Of a stretch of 64,000 nt of DNA, positions 47,660 through 60,617 are shown piece after piece. The DNA comes from Acholoe squamosa (taxonomy: Eukaryota; Annelida; Polychaeta; Phyllodocida; Polynoidae). The stretch covers positions 21,116,854 to 21,180,853 of the forward strand of contig OX439036.1 of the NCBI GenBank assembly GCA_949317995.1. The letters are read 5' to 3'. The first letter of the stretch is position 1; the number at the start of each line of letters is the position of its first letter. The position numbers and the translations under genes are program-made. The notes beneath the pieces are model-generated. The model did not search any database. It worked only from the letters and a program-made list of their open reading frames with translations, and was not told the DNA's origin.

Positions 47660-48681
47660 CAGCTCAGCCCACACCATGGAACACTCCTAATGACAGAACA
47701 CTGCTCCCGACTGCAGATGTGCTCAAGCTGCATAGAACTATAAAAAGAAATTATTGTTACTGGGGAAACCGGGTGGGGAAAGTAGGGCTACTATCTACTC
47801 CAAAGATAGAAGGTGGAATAGAGGCATGACGAAGAAGAAGGAGCATATCAAGAAAGGAAAAGAAGGCAAATTAACCCACTAGAGTTTATACGCACAAAGT
47901 AGGGGAGGGTTATGGTGGTGACACCTTAGTGGTTATGCAGTATTTGGTCTGACCTTAACACTACCTGTGTCCTGCAGTGACCAGCATCACTTACAATGTA
48001 CCACACAAAGGATACATCAGTGCTCGGGTAACCGGCAAACTAGTGTTAACTGACCTCATAACACCCCGATGGGGGTAGGGGTGGGAGGAAGGGGACACTG
48101 ATGCTGGCAAATTCGCAATAGTAATTATAATTGCTCATCACAACTATAATTAATTAACTGTACTGTAACCACTGCCGTGTCCCTGCACAACTCGAAATAA
48201 TGGTCTTTTTGTACACCAGGCAATACAAATTAATGTAATGGACGTTAAACAGTTTAGTATAATGTCATGGCTATAGGCATTAGGGAGTGCATGTAAACTA
48301 CTGCAATTGATGCCTGGTACTGATCATTAAATTGAATAGTTTCTTGATTAAAGAAGCAGGGCGCCAGAAGCAGCTATTTTTGCCTGAGCTTCAAGTACTG
48401 TTATATATCAGTACTGAAAATCGAATTCTGGAACAGCCACCCATGTTACACTTTACTCATGGACACTCCACCGTTTGTATCTCACTCAACTCATGGCACA
48501 CCATTGACTATGACCTTTGACCTGTCATCCCCATTAGTGGTGACCTTTGAGGCTGTGACCTTGTTAAATAAAAGGTGTACGGAAGTAACAGGTGTCCTGG
48601 AGGCACTAGGCCCAAATATACACATGTTGGGGCTATCATTACGCTGCAATAAATAGAGTCAGCTACCAGTATCTGTTAGAC
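47660..48681. other. Intergenic, no gene seen
   Basis: No structured repeat and no convincing exon. Confidence 0.45.
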
Positions 48682-48687
48682 TATGTG

Positions 48688-48745
<58 letters not shown>

Positions 48746-48917
48746 CTTCCCTAGCCCACTTAAAAGGGTCTATATCTCCTCTTTCCTATCCCCTCAGGAT
48801 GTGTGTGGTGCACATATGCGCGGGCACTGACACATTCCTCTGTTAAATTATCAACCTGCGAAGCACGGGATAGCCACTTGGTGCCGCTAAAGTGCTGTAA
48901 AACACAAATCAATCAAT

Positions 48918-48990
<73 letters not shown>
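48682..48990 (+). repeat. SINE fragment between two (TA)n tracts
   Basis: (TA)n near 48690-48741, then 48742-48920 with GGGCTTCCCTAGCCCACTTA, CTATCCCCTCAGGATGTGTG and GGGCACTGACACATTC, then TGCCGCTAAAGTGCTGTAAA and an (AATC)n tail running into a second (TA)n at 48921-48990. The first 110 bp match the SINE at 32050, but the 3' part differs, so this is another subfamily or a fusion. Confidence 0.75.
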
Positions 48991-48992
<2 letters not shown>

Positions 48993-49068
48993 GCATTGTA
49001 TACCAGCACTCTGTTTCTATACTGATGTAGTCAAATGTATCATCTGTATTTTGTATTCATAATTAAAC

Positions 49069-49313
49069 TACCGTAATCTCCCGCGTATAAGGCGTGTCTT
49101 ATACGCCAAACAAAATGCTGCTGAGTCTTATATGTGGGAGGGACATTGCCTTGAGTTTGGGGTGCGCCTTATAGGGGGGTATTTTTACTATAGAACAGTA
49201 CTAAATTAACAAAAATCTGCCCTTGGGGTGCGCCTTATACATTGGACAGGCCTCCCTGAGTTGGGGGTGCGCCTTATACGCGGGCTGCGCCTTATACGCG
49301 AGAGATTACGGTA
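49069..49313. mobile_element. TACCGTA/TACGGTA MITE, 245 bp, 'GTGCGCCTTATAC' subfamily
   Basis: It starts TACCGTAATCTCCCGCGTAT and ends TATACGCGAGAGATTACGGTA. The inner words read GGTGCGCCTTATA rather than GCGTCTTATACGC, so it is a slightly different core word within the same family. Confidence 0.8.
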
Positions 49314-49541
49314 TTCATGGATACATACATATGTTGTGCATATAGAATGATAAATAACAATATAGATATGGAAAGATTTTTACCACATGAGCTCATGCTT
49401 GAGCTAAATTTTAATAGTTCTTTTATAGGGTAGGACGTTTTAAAATAGTACCAGACACAGAAGGCAATATCATAGCAAGGAGTAAAGGAAGAAATGAAAA
49501 GTAGGAATGTACTGAGGATGTAAAGTGACATGCATACTGCA

Positions 49542-49682
49542 GGGATGAAAGTCTTCAGGGAATTCCCTGATTTCAGGGATTTTGAAGTTCCAGGGCCCTA
49601 TACATTCATATAGAAACCCATGTTTTTTGGGTGAATATTGGACCATTTCAGGGATTTTCGTGCTCCGTGACTTTCATCCCTG
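49542..49682. mobile_element. CAGGGATG/CATCCCTG MITE
   Basis: It starts CAGGGATGAAAGTCTTCAGG and ends GTGACTTTCATCCCTG. A direct repeat ATACTG abuts both ends. It is the cleanest copy of the family also seen at 51837-52001 and 3395-3545. The CAGGG ends suggest hAT. Confidence 0.75.
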
Positions 49683-50017
49683 ATACTGATGGATACTGAG
49701 AAGAAAGAGGTCAGGACGATTTAGATAGAATGAAGGAAGGATGGTTTAGGATAGTGAAAAGGAAAGGTAGTGAGGGACTGTAATGTCAATGATACAAGTT
49801 CAAGTGAATATTGGTAGAATGGAGGGTTCAAGGGAACACCTAGAGGGTTAGGTTACATCCAGGATGTGAGACAATAGGTGTCTTTATGAAGGTAAATATA
49901 ACCAGAGTTCAGGTACAGGTAGCAGAGTCACCTGTCTGCACATATTTACACGCCCTACTAATACTGGGGGTTCCCCTTTATTAGGTATGTCAGGTACAGG
50001 ACCGACCTCATCTGGAC

Positions 50018-50808
50018 TACCGTATTCTCCCGCGTATAAGACGCGTCCTCTACGCCAAACAAATGCCTTGTGCATCTTATAGGATTTCTTCAAGTTGGGG
50101 GTGCGTCTTATACGCGGGGTTTTCCAACATTTCATTTGGGAAAATGCGCCGATGACAGCTTGAACTCATAGCGCCAGCACCGTGGCAGACCGGTCGGTGT
50201 AGATTTGCTCGGCGGGTTTGACGCTGACTGTGTACCGATGACAGCTTGAACTCATAGAGCCTGCACCGCGGCAGACCGGTCGCTGTAGATTTGCTCGGCA
50301 GGGTGTAGGGAACACGTGGGCCGATGACAGCATCGACTCATAGCGCTAGCGCCGCGGCAGCCCGGTCGGTGTACGGGCGCTCGGCGGGTTTGACACCGAC
50401 CGTGTGCCGATGACAGCTTGAACTCATAGAGCCTGCACCGCGGCAGACCGGTCGCTGTAGATTTGCTCGGCGGGGTGTAGGTAACACGTGGGCCGATGAC
50501 AGCATCGACTCATAGCGCTAGCGCCGCGGCAGCCCGGTCGGTGTACGGGCGCTTGGCGGGTTCAAGCCGACCGTGGGCCGATGACAGCATAGACTCAACA
50601 GGTTGACAAATTTTTGGGGGTGGAGGGGGTGCGTCTTATACGCAAACCCCCCCCCCCCCCCTGCTGAGTTGGGGGGGCGTCTTGTACGGTTTTTTTTTTA
50701 CAAATCGATTCAGAGGGGTTGGATGCGTCTTCTACGCGAACCAGCATACCCTGAGTTTGGGGAGCGTCTTCTACGCGCACCGCGTCTTCTACGCGGGAGA
50801 TTACGGTA
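50018..50808. mobile_element. TACCGTA/TACGGTA MITE swollen by a GC-rich minisatellite
   Basis: The ends TACCGTATTCTCCCGCGTAT and CTACGCGGGAGATTACGGTA belong to the 237-bp family, and the outer ~130 bp on the left and ~200 bp on the right read as the family does. The centre is a tandem array (50149-50590). Confidence 0.8.
50149..50590. repeat. 86-bp GC-rich minisatellite with 172-bp higher-order period
   Basis: CCGATGACAGC recurs at 50149, 50235, 50321, 50407, 50493 and 50578. Units alternate between two types, one with TTGAACTCATAGAGCCTGCA and one with ATCGACTCATAGCGCTAGCG, so units 2-3 repeat as 4-5. The core GGCAGMCCGGTCG is kept in all. CpG content is far above the surroundings. Confidence 0.9.
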
Positions 50809-51836
50809 CTCTGTCATTGTATGGAGGTTCTCAGCACTCTCTGGTATTTGTATATTCTGTTGTCTGCAGATCTATCTATTCTTATAATAGTTGTCACCTG
50901 GACATTTGAAGGCAGAATGGGGCTCCTAAAATTATCTTATCGGTGGCATTTCAGTTCATCTTTGATGGGGAGCCTTGCCTTTGGTAAAAGATTGAGTACA
51001 ACTTGAGTGCTTGTATTGCAAAAATAACAGAGTAAAGACTTTTTGTATTGAATCTTTTACTTGACCCAGCCAATATATAGGGGTTCTATTTGAGCTTTTG
51101 ATGGCTTTCTGTACTCGGCCACTTAACTCTGTCTGCTATTCTTATGCACCCATTATATTTAGATGACTGGGTTTAGTGTATGCTTATACTTGGTATTTGG
51201 TTGAAGGGGGTGCTTCCTATATTTACATGACCTTCGCTCCCTCTTTTGGATGAAGTCCACATTGCCAAACATGAATTTAGCATAAACCCAGTCAGCAAAA
51301 TAAGAGACGACTCTCTGGCATTGACCAAGAAGCCTATTCATGCATTCCCTGAATCAATAGGTAGCAATATGCTCTATTTAGCAACAGAAATACATGTAAT
51401 ATATAATTGAATCAGTTTTAATGTTGTGTGTATTAGGATGTGAATCACACATTTTACACCTATTTTCCCACACAGACTACATAACTGAAGACATGGCCCA
51501 GATGTGTGTTCTTGTGTATTTGCGTCTGTGTTCTATTCTAGGACTCTATGATCCTGGTCCAGTTCCCATTGTCTGTTATATAACAAGGACCCTTTATCCA
51601 TTGATAAGTGACATTTGGATCCTGCTCTAAGCCCCTTTGCAGGCTTGTAGTACCTCTTGGCCACCTGCATAACACAGAAGGCATAGTTGTGAATTTTGAC
51701 AGGACTACTGGAAAGCTGTGTATTAAAAGATAGAAATGTGCCATAACTTTTCTATATAGTATTCATGCTTCCTTTTTAAGTAAAGTGATTTGTCTTTGTC
51801 ATTGCAGCTAGTCAATCCCTGTTGGGTTTCTTGTTC
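50809..51836. other. Intergenic, no gene seen
   Basis: No repeat of note. Short frames on both strands lack conserved features. Confidence 0.4.
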
Positions 51837-52001
51837 AGGGATGTAAGTTTTCAGATTTTTGTCTGATTTCCGAATTTTCAGAGTTGGAGATCCCTATACA
51901 TTTCTATTCTGATATCAATTTCTTGCAATATTTCACAATAAATTCAGACGTTCTATGTGTATCTTCAGAATTGTTCATACATCGTGACTTACATCCCTGG
52001 T
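51837..52001. mobile_element. CAGGGATG/CATCCCTG MITE
   Basis: It starts CAGGGATGTAAGTTTTCAGA and ends GTGACTTACATCCCTG, with TTGTT on both outer sides. Same family as 49542-49682. Confidence 0.7.
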
Positions 52002-55000
52002 TGTTGAACTGTTATTTTGTTTCTTGTTTTTGTTATGACTTCCCCATTGACTAGGATGTAGAGAATAGTACAGCGGACACACACGTACTTTCATGATGCC
52101 AGTATTAGTTGATCTGTATCTGTAGATCTAGGTGATTACTCATTTATCAGTCGGACTAATCCCTGATTGTGCAGGCATCACCGTTGTGATGAGTTGTTAA
52201 GAACAGTAAGATGGGACTATCCATTTGTGTTAGCTATAATCTGCTGTCTAGTTTCTACTCTTCTCTTTTCAAAACCAGACGATGTAACGCAAGTTTTTCC
52301 CATAATGCCAACCTCACAGATCGTATCAGTGAGAAAAAATGTAGTAGCAGTATGGTACAAATTCCATGTACAAATTCCATTATTAACAGCAATACTAGGA
52401 TCTTTGATACAATTACTGGTATACCAAACGTCCATGCCCCACCCATAGCTAAATAGAACGGTAATACCTACCCAGCCATAATGATAACCATACCACCATA
52501 GATCTGTATGTGCCACACCTAAGCTTTTTTCCCTCTGACTAAAATTATAGTAGAGCTCTGTAAAATACATATTGGGCAGGTGTACTTTTTGTGTATGCCC
52601 TGTTCTTCTACTGCAAAGGTATGTTAGTCTATAGCTACACCCCTTCTCTTAACATAACCCTTCATCGAATGCCTAACACTTTGACATCCTGACTACCCCC
52701 TGCTGTCGCTCTTTGCTTTTCTGTCTTCGCTAGGGTTGACTGTTGTGTTTTTGGGTTTATTCGTTTGTTTGTTTTTCCACAATATTTTCTGTAGCTTACT
52801 TTTCTACAAAAATCAGTGTTTCTGCAGATTAGGAATCAAAGCTCTTTTTTGTATTTTGGATCTCTGCGTATTGTGTGCAATAGAGAGGGGTAGTAATGAG
52901 TAACAAAAAAGGGTTGGGAAACTGTTTAAGACATGAAGGTTACCAGAATACCTTCTTAACCTAGCACACCTGAGTTTTTTAAACCTCTCTCTATAACCCA
53001 GTCCTTTGTGCATACACTTCTATATTAAGAGACCCTACACCGTGGAGGATACAATAAGCAGTAGTGAGAAACCATCTCCAGGTGTGTCCAACACCTGTAT
53101 GGTACCTGACATGTAGTTAATTATGGTAGACCCTGTTTGCACCTGTAGCCATGGTTACCTGACAGGGCTGGGTGCCGTGTGCATGGCACCTTGAGGTGAA
53201 GGCTTCTTGGTCAATGCTAATCTAGTCAAATCTATAGAGATCAATGTATAAACATATTGAAGTTGTAAAATCAACTTCTCTCTGCTAGGGGGGGGGGGGG
53301 CCCTTGTCAAACCAACAAGTAGTGGGTTGTTCACCTGTAGAGTATAGCTATAAATATAAGTAGTGGTTCGTTGGTCCTGTATGGAAATATGCTTATGAGT
53401 TAGTATAGGAGGAAATCAAAGAGAGATGTATTTTAATCAAAAGGAAAGGAAAATGGGGAGTGGGACGGTGGTTAGATAAGAGAGTAAAAGGCGTTTAGAG
53501 ATAAAGACAGATAAAAGAAAAAGGCAGCAGTGGGCGAAAATTTCTGAGTAAATTCTGGTGCATACGAGGGGGATTATAAAATCTATGATAACTTCTCCCC
53601 CAAATGCTGCCAGCTTGGTCTGTATGGCGTCTACCCTAACCCCCTCCCCATCTGATGATGTCAGCTCAGTTCTAGGCCTACGAGGTGGCTGTGTGTAGGT
53701 GTGGGGTGAGGAGGTGATAGGGAACTGGGTATCGCTGACCTCACCTGGAGCAGCCCCAGCAGTCACAGCTGATCATCACCACCATAACACACACAGGTAC
53801 ACACAGCTGATCCACTGTACATCTAGTAACCAGGTGGATGTTAATGGAAGATTCTGGTATCTCTCTTTAGCTAATTGTACATTTGGTGGTTGGTCACTTG
53901 TGAGTACTGTCTTTACCCCGTGGTCTTTTACAGTATCCAGGCCCATTACCAACATCGGCATGCCGTTTTAGCCAAATACAATACACAACTGTCACAAGGA
54001 GGCATCATGACCTGTAGTCACTCGAATAGAAAATTAGAATTTATTTATCATGCTATGATATACCATATTCCACCCACAATTATGAGGTACTATATCTGTA
54101 TTGTCTGATGTCCCATTTAGAATCAATGAGATTTGAGAATTTTGGCTATAGGTTGAGTTCCTATCTATTATCTAGCATATACTAGTCGATCGCTCCATAA
54201 GTCTTTATCCACCTTTTAAATTGAATGGCACATGCATGGAACCCCAAATAGACAACCAAAGATATCCTAGTAGAAAACCACCCTGGCCTTCCCTTTGTAT
54301 ATACAAACTGTTGAAACATTGAACCTCCATACCTGCGCCTCCAGGCTCCATTGATCCTGATGCACATTGTATTGATGAGGAGACAGGGCGGGGCCTCCTC
54401 CTGCACGGCTTCCTGCTCTTTTAAACTCCATCTACAACTAACTGACAAGGATAGATGTGGGCCAAGGCTAGAGCTGCTCTATACGAATGGCAAATACATG
54501 TTTATATCAGAAATGTAGGACAATGCATCGCTTCTTTCCTACTCTCCTACTCCTCCGTCACCTTTTATGTCTGCTTGTCTACGTGCCAGTCGGTCTGATT
54601 TCGCTGCATGTCTTTCTATCTGTTTTCCCGTATAATTCCCACCCCCCCCCCTCCAATATGTACCGTCAATGTCAGTCTGCCTACCTCTCTTCCTCCTTCC
54701 ATATTGCTATCCCCTGTCTTTGCCTCGTCTCAATCTCACTCAGCATCTTTAAAATACCTTCCTCCAACCTCTCATAGGTTCTCTTCCTTTGCCTCAGTCT
54801 CCACGATTTGATTCTTCTATATCTTTAGTTCCCTATCTCAATACTTTCCCTTTGTCTATATCAAAGAATCTAGGATACATTGGATTCATAGTTAACCCGA
54901 AAGGAGTTATTAGAGCCGGGTAAAAACTAGGTCATTTTCAGTGCCTACTTCCGGTTGAAAAAACGAAGAGACAAACCAATTTCTTTTTGGCAAAATATGG

Positions 55001-55084
55001 GTGAAATCAAACATTTGTTTTATAATCTTGCTAATACAACAATAGTTAAATATGTTAGGCTTACCTTGATACAGAGATTGTATT
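52002..55084. other. Intergenic stretch with unexplained open frames, no gene assigned
   Basis: At 52167-52448 (+) and 52217-52570 (-) open frames of 93 and 117 residues overlap on opposite strands. The minus one contains WWYGYHYGWVGITVLF and follows a TTTTACAG acceptor-like site. At 53437-53766 (-) a frame contains PPRRPRTELTSSDGEGVRVD after a CTGCTCCAG acceptor-like site. I recognise no family and could not link them into a gene. A G run lies at 53288-53302. Confidence 0.3.
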
Positions 55085-55256
55085 CTTATGTGCAGCAGAT
55101 TAGCTAGAATCTTTATCGAAACAGGTAAGGGTAGGGGTGCATAATCCTCCATGGCAGTTAAGACGCTTTTGTTTCCAATGCTTAAGGCCCCATAGGAGGT
55201 GCGAATAATCAACTTTCCCGCGTTTTTGGACTGAGGTGGTGCGGACAATTGCATTT
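55085..55256. repeat. Diverged dispersed repeat shared with 61845-61960
   Basis: Both copies have GGCAG(CCA)TAAGAC-CTTTT, TCCAATG and CAACTTTCCCGC-TTTTTGG in the same order. The TTTCCCGC word is E2F-like. The nature of the repeat is not recognised. Confidence 0.45.
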
Positions 55257-55299
55257 TGGGTTAAAAAAAATTGATCCAACGTTGATGAATTTGCCATCA

Positions 55300-55800
55300 T
55301 TCGTCCGTGCGCGCACTCGAAATGTCGTAATTTCGGCACAAACATGGCGTATATCGATTTTGGTAAATTATAATAGAGAAATATAATAAAGAATGGAAAA
55401 AATATATCATTTGAATCGATATGTATCATTAAAAACATAAAAAATTACGTGTTCGCCCTGTCGTTAATTCGCATCACAAAGCCGTGGTTGTGCAAATTGA
55501 CCCAAATAACCATGGAAATTGGGTCGGGCATGCGCAGATAGAGCCAAAATCCAAAATGGCGGACAACGAGACCATCGTCTCACGGTGCCATGCAAACTGC
55601 TGGATTATTACAAAATGGAGAATTACACTGTCTCATGCGTTTTTATGGTTAATATGGATCATTATTCAAGACCTGCTGGTATTGTGCAATGCTTAACTTG
55701 CCAGGAGAGGAGTTATTCGCCAATGAAACATACGAGTGATAATGGGTGTATTCTCCATAGGCTTAACCATTGACAGTGATAATGCTCGAAGAAAACATGA
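55300..55800 (+). promoter_or_regulatory. Candidate promoter with NRF1- and YY1-like sites, upstream of SLC44A1
   Basis: CCGTGCGCGCACTCG, GGGCATGCGCAGA (NRF1-like, near 55525) and TCCAAAATGGCGGAC (YY1-like, near 55548) lie close together with raised CpG. ATGGCGG opens a 46-residue frame (MADNETIVSRCHANC) ending at 55696, which may be an upstream ORF. A donor-like ATGAG|gttagt follows at 55802. The order suits a 5' UTR exon of SLC44A1, 5 kb ahead of its first coding exon; unproven. Confidence 0.4.
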
Positions 55801-58800
55801 GGTTAGTATCAGAAGGGGCCTAAAAGAAGAGATTAAGTGACCTTTCGGGTTACTTGCATTGCAAAATGCTGTCCTATATTATACTAAAATTATCATTAAT
55901 TCAGTGCTTGGTGGGTGTAGTTTATCTGACACGGTGCTAATGGTTCCTCCATGCCAGACGTGGCCTGGGTTAGTATGTACCTGATGCATTATATATGTAC
56001 TGGGAGATGGTATATCCTCTGCCCTTTTAAACCTTTAGGGGCTACATGCTATATAATAATACATAATGACATGGTTGTCACGATGCACACATACAACCCT
56101 GGTAAGTGGATCCCCAGGGCAGTATTCACGCCTCATGGAGACCCTGTGCTATTGATGAACTCCCGAATTATAAGCATGATGCCTGAATGCAACCTCACCA
56201 GAGCTGCATTCTTGTGTAGAGACAACAAAGGTTATAGTGCATTAAAGAACTGTGGTGCACTTAAGGAGTTAAGACTACCAAGCACATTAAATATCACAGT
56301 GCGTCCCACCACTGCCCACGTCCTTTCCCAAGATATTCATTTATATCTCTGGATATTTATCTACCTGTATGTGCATGAATATACCGACTATTGCTCTTGG
56401 CTTCTGCCGGTGTTCTGGTACTGGGTAAGGCTGGATATAAAGTGGGATCCAAAGTTGGTTTGTGCTCTGAGGCACCTGCAATGAAATTACTTTTCACTCC
56501 TACCCTGCAGTATAGAAAGATCACCTATATGATAGGGAAGTATGTGTCAACTATTGATGAATCTTATAGGCCATGGTAGACTATACCCATAAATTATGCA
56601 GTGACATGGTATCGAATCTTGTCGACGGGTGGGGGGGGGGTTAAGCAGTGCATTTGGCATAGTTAGAGATTTATATTAACAATATCAAGAAAAACAAAGC
56701 TCGGTCTAGTTAAGTTCTTAATCATGTGTAAAGTACAAGTGCCCCCCCCCCCAGTGTGAACCCTGGATCCAGGGACCGAGAAAGTAGACCACATCCCGTG
56801 CCTCATGGCAAATAGTAATTTCGGTGGAGCTAGGCAGGAGCACGACTTCTTTCCACGCCGCTATCACTGAAACTGACAGTAAAAAATAATACTGGCACAA
56901 AGGAGGTAAATCTGATTGACGTATATATACCCATAGGCACACAGTTAGCACTTGAACGTATTCAAGTGTCTCTTCAATCTTATCAAGTTTCATGTTATAC
57001 CGATTGAATAATACATGGCCCTAAAAACAGTGATTGTCTTGTTCTTGAGTTTTAAAAAGAAAATCCAACCTACCTAGATGGGATATGAATTTAACCTGAA
57101 ACGCACATTGTTGTGCCCTAATGCCGCAAGCCAACGTTTTGAGATTTTTGACAGTGTGGCCCATATTACTAGTACAAAGAAAATGCCCAGAGACCTTTTT
57201 GCTCAAAGCTTTAGATATATCCACAGATAAAGGAGATGTGTCTTACATTGCCCACAGTGAAGGCATATCAGTACTCATATCTATTTTCACTCAGATACCA
57301 AAGCATTGCATATTCATCTATACCTCTGAGACGTAGACCAGATCAAACACGGCCCCCGCCCTGTGGAGCAGCTCTCTCCTTCCATCTCGTGTCCACACAC
57401 AATTTGCTCCGACATGAGCAGGTCATTAGAGCCCCTCTCAACACGCCTCCTGTAGCCCGGTGCACTTGTATACTTGGTACTTGAAGACATGGCGACGGTT
57501 TTAAACCCAACTCTCCCTTCTCCCTGGTTCTCTACTTCCCTACTTGCTTCTCATTCCGCACTGCTCGGCACTCACATTTTTGTGTATGCGGCTGAACAGA
57601 TCACTATTACTACCCTTGTTACGGGATTTTTTCTCACAAATCCGCACCCTTTTTGGGGCGCTAATAATAATTAGATAGATAAACTAAGGAATTGGAAGGT
57701 CTTTATCTCTATGGATAAACTCTACGTTTGTAGGTCGATCAAAATTCTCCCATTTGAGATAACCTTCCTGAAAACCACTAATATTTACTCAAGGACTCGG
57801 AAATTTCTCCGTAAATCTGGGCGTTTTAGTCAAAATTTATCGCTGTAAAAATACCAATTAGAGCGATTTTCAAGTTCCCAAAACCTTTATAGCCCTACAC
57901 AAAAGCCGATTTTATGATGAGTTCCTAATTAATGAACCTTTCAAGGGGTTTGTCCTCAGTGACTTACATCCCTGCAATTACTACCAGATGAACTATACTA
58001 GATGGGGTCCCGTCATTGCATGTTTCACTCCCTGTGCCACACAGTACCGTTAATGCACCCTCCATGGTGCTGGGGGAACTTGGTGTAATGTTAATATTCT
58101 ATATCACTGACCGCCCTTTCAGCCGTTTTTTATATTAAATCATGTATTATTGATCATTCTCATTACATATGCAGTCGTTGTCATTGGGACCACTGTTGAA
58201 AACATCCTCTGGCATATTCAAAGATAACCTAGGCTATTAATCCTGAGCATTCATATAATTGATTGCCATGTAAAGTGAGATTTGTGTAAATATGTTTCTG
58301 TCTGATACTAGTAATTATGGCATGGTGCCTCTGGTTTATGAGAGAATGAAAGTCAATGGTTGATAACAAATGTGTGACAAATTAGGTTATATAACGACGA
58401 TAGTGGGTCATTGGCAAGAACATAATTATAGTTCTGCGTTGTGGTTTTTGATGTGTGGCGAACAAATAATTGGTTTCTTGCAATAAGGAACCATAGAATG
58501 TGGGGTTCAAAATCGTCATGGCATCATTCCATGGGTGTTTTCAGTAAGCACAAATAAAACTCCCGTGGGAAACTATCAGATGCAACAAGAAGTGAACACA
58601 GAGAGAGTTCAGACCTTATAATCTCTCTTCAAATAGAATAAGTTAGTTTGCTGATGACATTACTCACAATGTAACAGAACGATATCTATATCAGGTACTC
58701 TCTTATCTCCATCCATGTTTACATATAGGTCTAAAACGCTTGACTCTGTATATATCTAAGTAAAGAACACTATTTGTAGAGGACATAACATATAATAGCA

Positions 58801-60617
58801 GTCAGACGGGAATGGCTAGATGCCAAGTAATAGTGAAGGGTATTTTATGTATTGACATTTTGTGTATTGATATTGATATTGGCATTGATATAGGGCCATG
58901 TCTGACTCGGTTTACGTACTATTCATATTAATGATATGTTAAACTTCATTTTCATTACTTCTATGGTGCTTTGCACAGTCTTGGTCAGTTTTGATTTTCT
59001 CAGGTGTATACTGGCACAAAATGTAAATGTTTAGCGTTCAGAATTAAATAACCATTCCCTGAATGAAAAACATGTTAAGTAATTGTCCTAAGGCCCACTC
59101 ACTTCTAAGGAGGATTTAATACCTGAGAGAGACGTCTTATATGTAAGACCAGTCTGCACGTTAAGGTCCATACAGGTATTGGCACTGGTATAATTCATAC
59201 ACCACATTTAGGTCACCTATTTCCATGTACAGGCGTCAGCTACAGTGGGGGTGGAATGGGCAGCATTTCTCTGCATTTACACACTCCAGTTAGTCCTATG
59301 ATTCTTTCTTTTGTTATAGGTTCCCTCTATAAATCATTGTGTAGGAGAAATCCATTACATACTTTTCTATTATATCAAAGCGTTTACAAAATGATTATCG
59401 ACATGAGCATCAAGGAGCCATATTTTCATTGAAAAAAAATTCTTCCTTCATCCCTAACCGATTAAGTAGAAAATATGATTAACTTGAACATGTAAAACAC
59501 AAAATAAGTTTCAAAGACAGCTTTTTAAGTATCAGGCCTGTTTGGTGGCAATCCTTAGCTGATGTATATATGCTGTTAGAGTTGAAATATGAGGTCAGCT
59601 ATCACATTGACATAACCACAAATGTCCCCATGGTAAACACCAAAAGGAGTGCCGGCGTGGTCCAACACTAAATATAATACATGTATATGGGATGTTGTGG
59701 ACCATTAGAGTACATGTACCTGTATCTACTTTGCTGCACAGTATTATGGTTAATTTAATATATTTCCATACACTCTCCTAGTCTTCTAGGCATGTTATGA
59801 ATATATAAATTCTGCAAGTTGAAATATGTAGTCGTGTAACAGGCAGGGCTATATTTGGAGGGGAAAACAGGTCCTTTGGGATTCATATCATAAGTAGCTA
59901 TCAAAAAGTACATATTTCATATTTACAGATAATGGATGTACTGCCCAAATATCGTACCTGTCCTTTACATGTATGTGTTTGTTGTCAGGATTGTTGTGTA
60001 TGTCAACCAAAGGCACATAGGACTGCTGTTACTCCATCTGGTGTGTACAGGAGAAACTATAACAGCCTACAGCAGTTAGGCATTCTGGTAAGAGTGTTGG
60101 AGAAAGGATAGAGAAGGAAAAGTAAAATGGACGGACAAAGATATGTCCTGTAGACACGGAGGAGCACTAGAGATAGATTTAGGGACATATAGATAACAAC
60201 AGATGAATTCATGAGCGAAGCTGCAGATCTTTTTAGATACACCATAGAATTACAGGTCCTCTCTACTGCATTTAACTAAATTAATCGACGAAATTTGATA
60301 ACTTTGTAATGTTGGTGACGGTGTTGGTGATCAAAAAGACCAGCTATCTATTACCAATTGATTTAATGCCTTTAATGGGTGGGAGTTCCAACAATATTGG
60401 TATAAATGTAGCCATTCGATAGTCTAAATAAGATGTGGTGGTTTAGTCATGCATGATGCAGAATGACTCGCCGAGGGTACAATTATACATAATGCCAATC
60501 CCAGATAGTTGATGCATTATGCACATAATGTTAAAAATGAAATAAAATACAACACATTTACATAATAAAATTCACTGCAAATAGTATAATCGTATTGTGA
60601 TATGTTTGTTCTTTCAG
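55801..60617. other. Intergenic or 5' intron of SLC44A1, no exon assigned
   Basis: The longest frame, 55951-56484 (177 residues), has no recognisable domain and rich Tyr/Trp/His content. ACTTACATCCCTGC at 57963 is a lone right end of the CAGGGATG family. AGACATGGCGACGG near 57487 is a further YY1-like word. The rest is plain AT-rich sequence. Confidence 0.4.

Noticed and set aside
48803-48991. Open frame ending in a run of Tyr-Ile
   Set aside because: Read-through of a (TA)n microsatellite.
36032-50135. Similar peptides (TPRIRRTPN...VLYAG) at 36032, 42131 and 49884
   Set aside because: They come from the same frame of TACCGTA MITE copies; similarity is DNA repeat identity and the frames have no start logic or length conservation.
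55951-56484. 177-residue plus-strand frame
   Set aside because: No recognisable domain, no splice context and chance-like composition; kept only as a note in the region entry.
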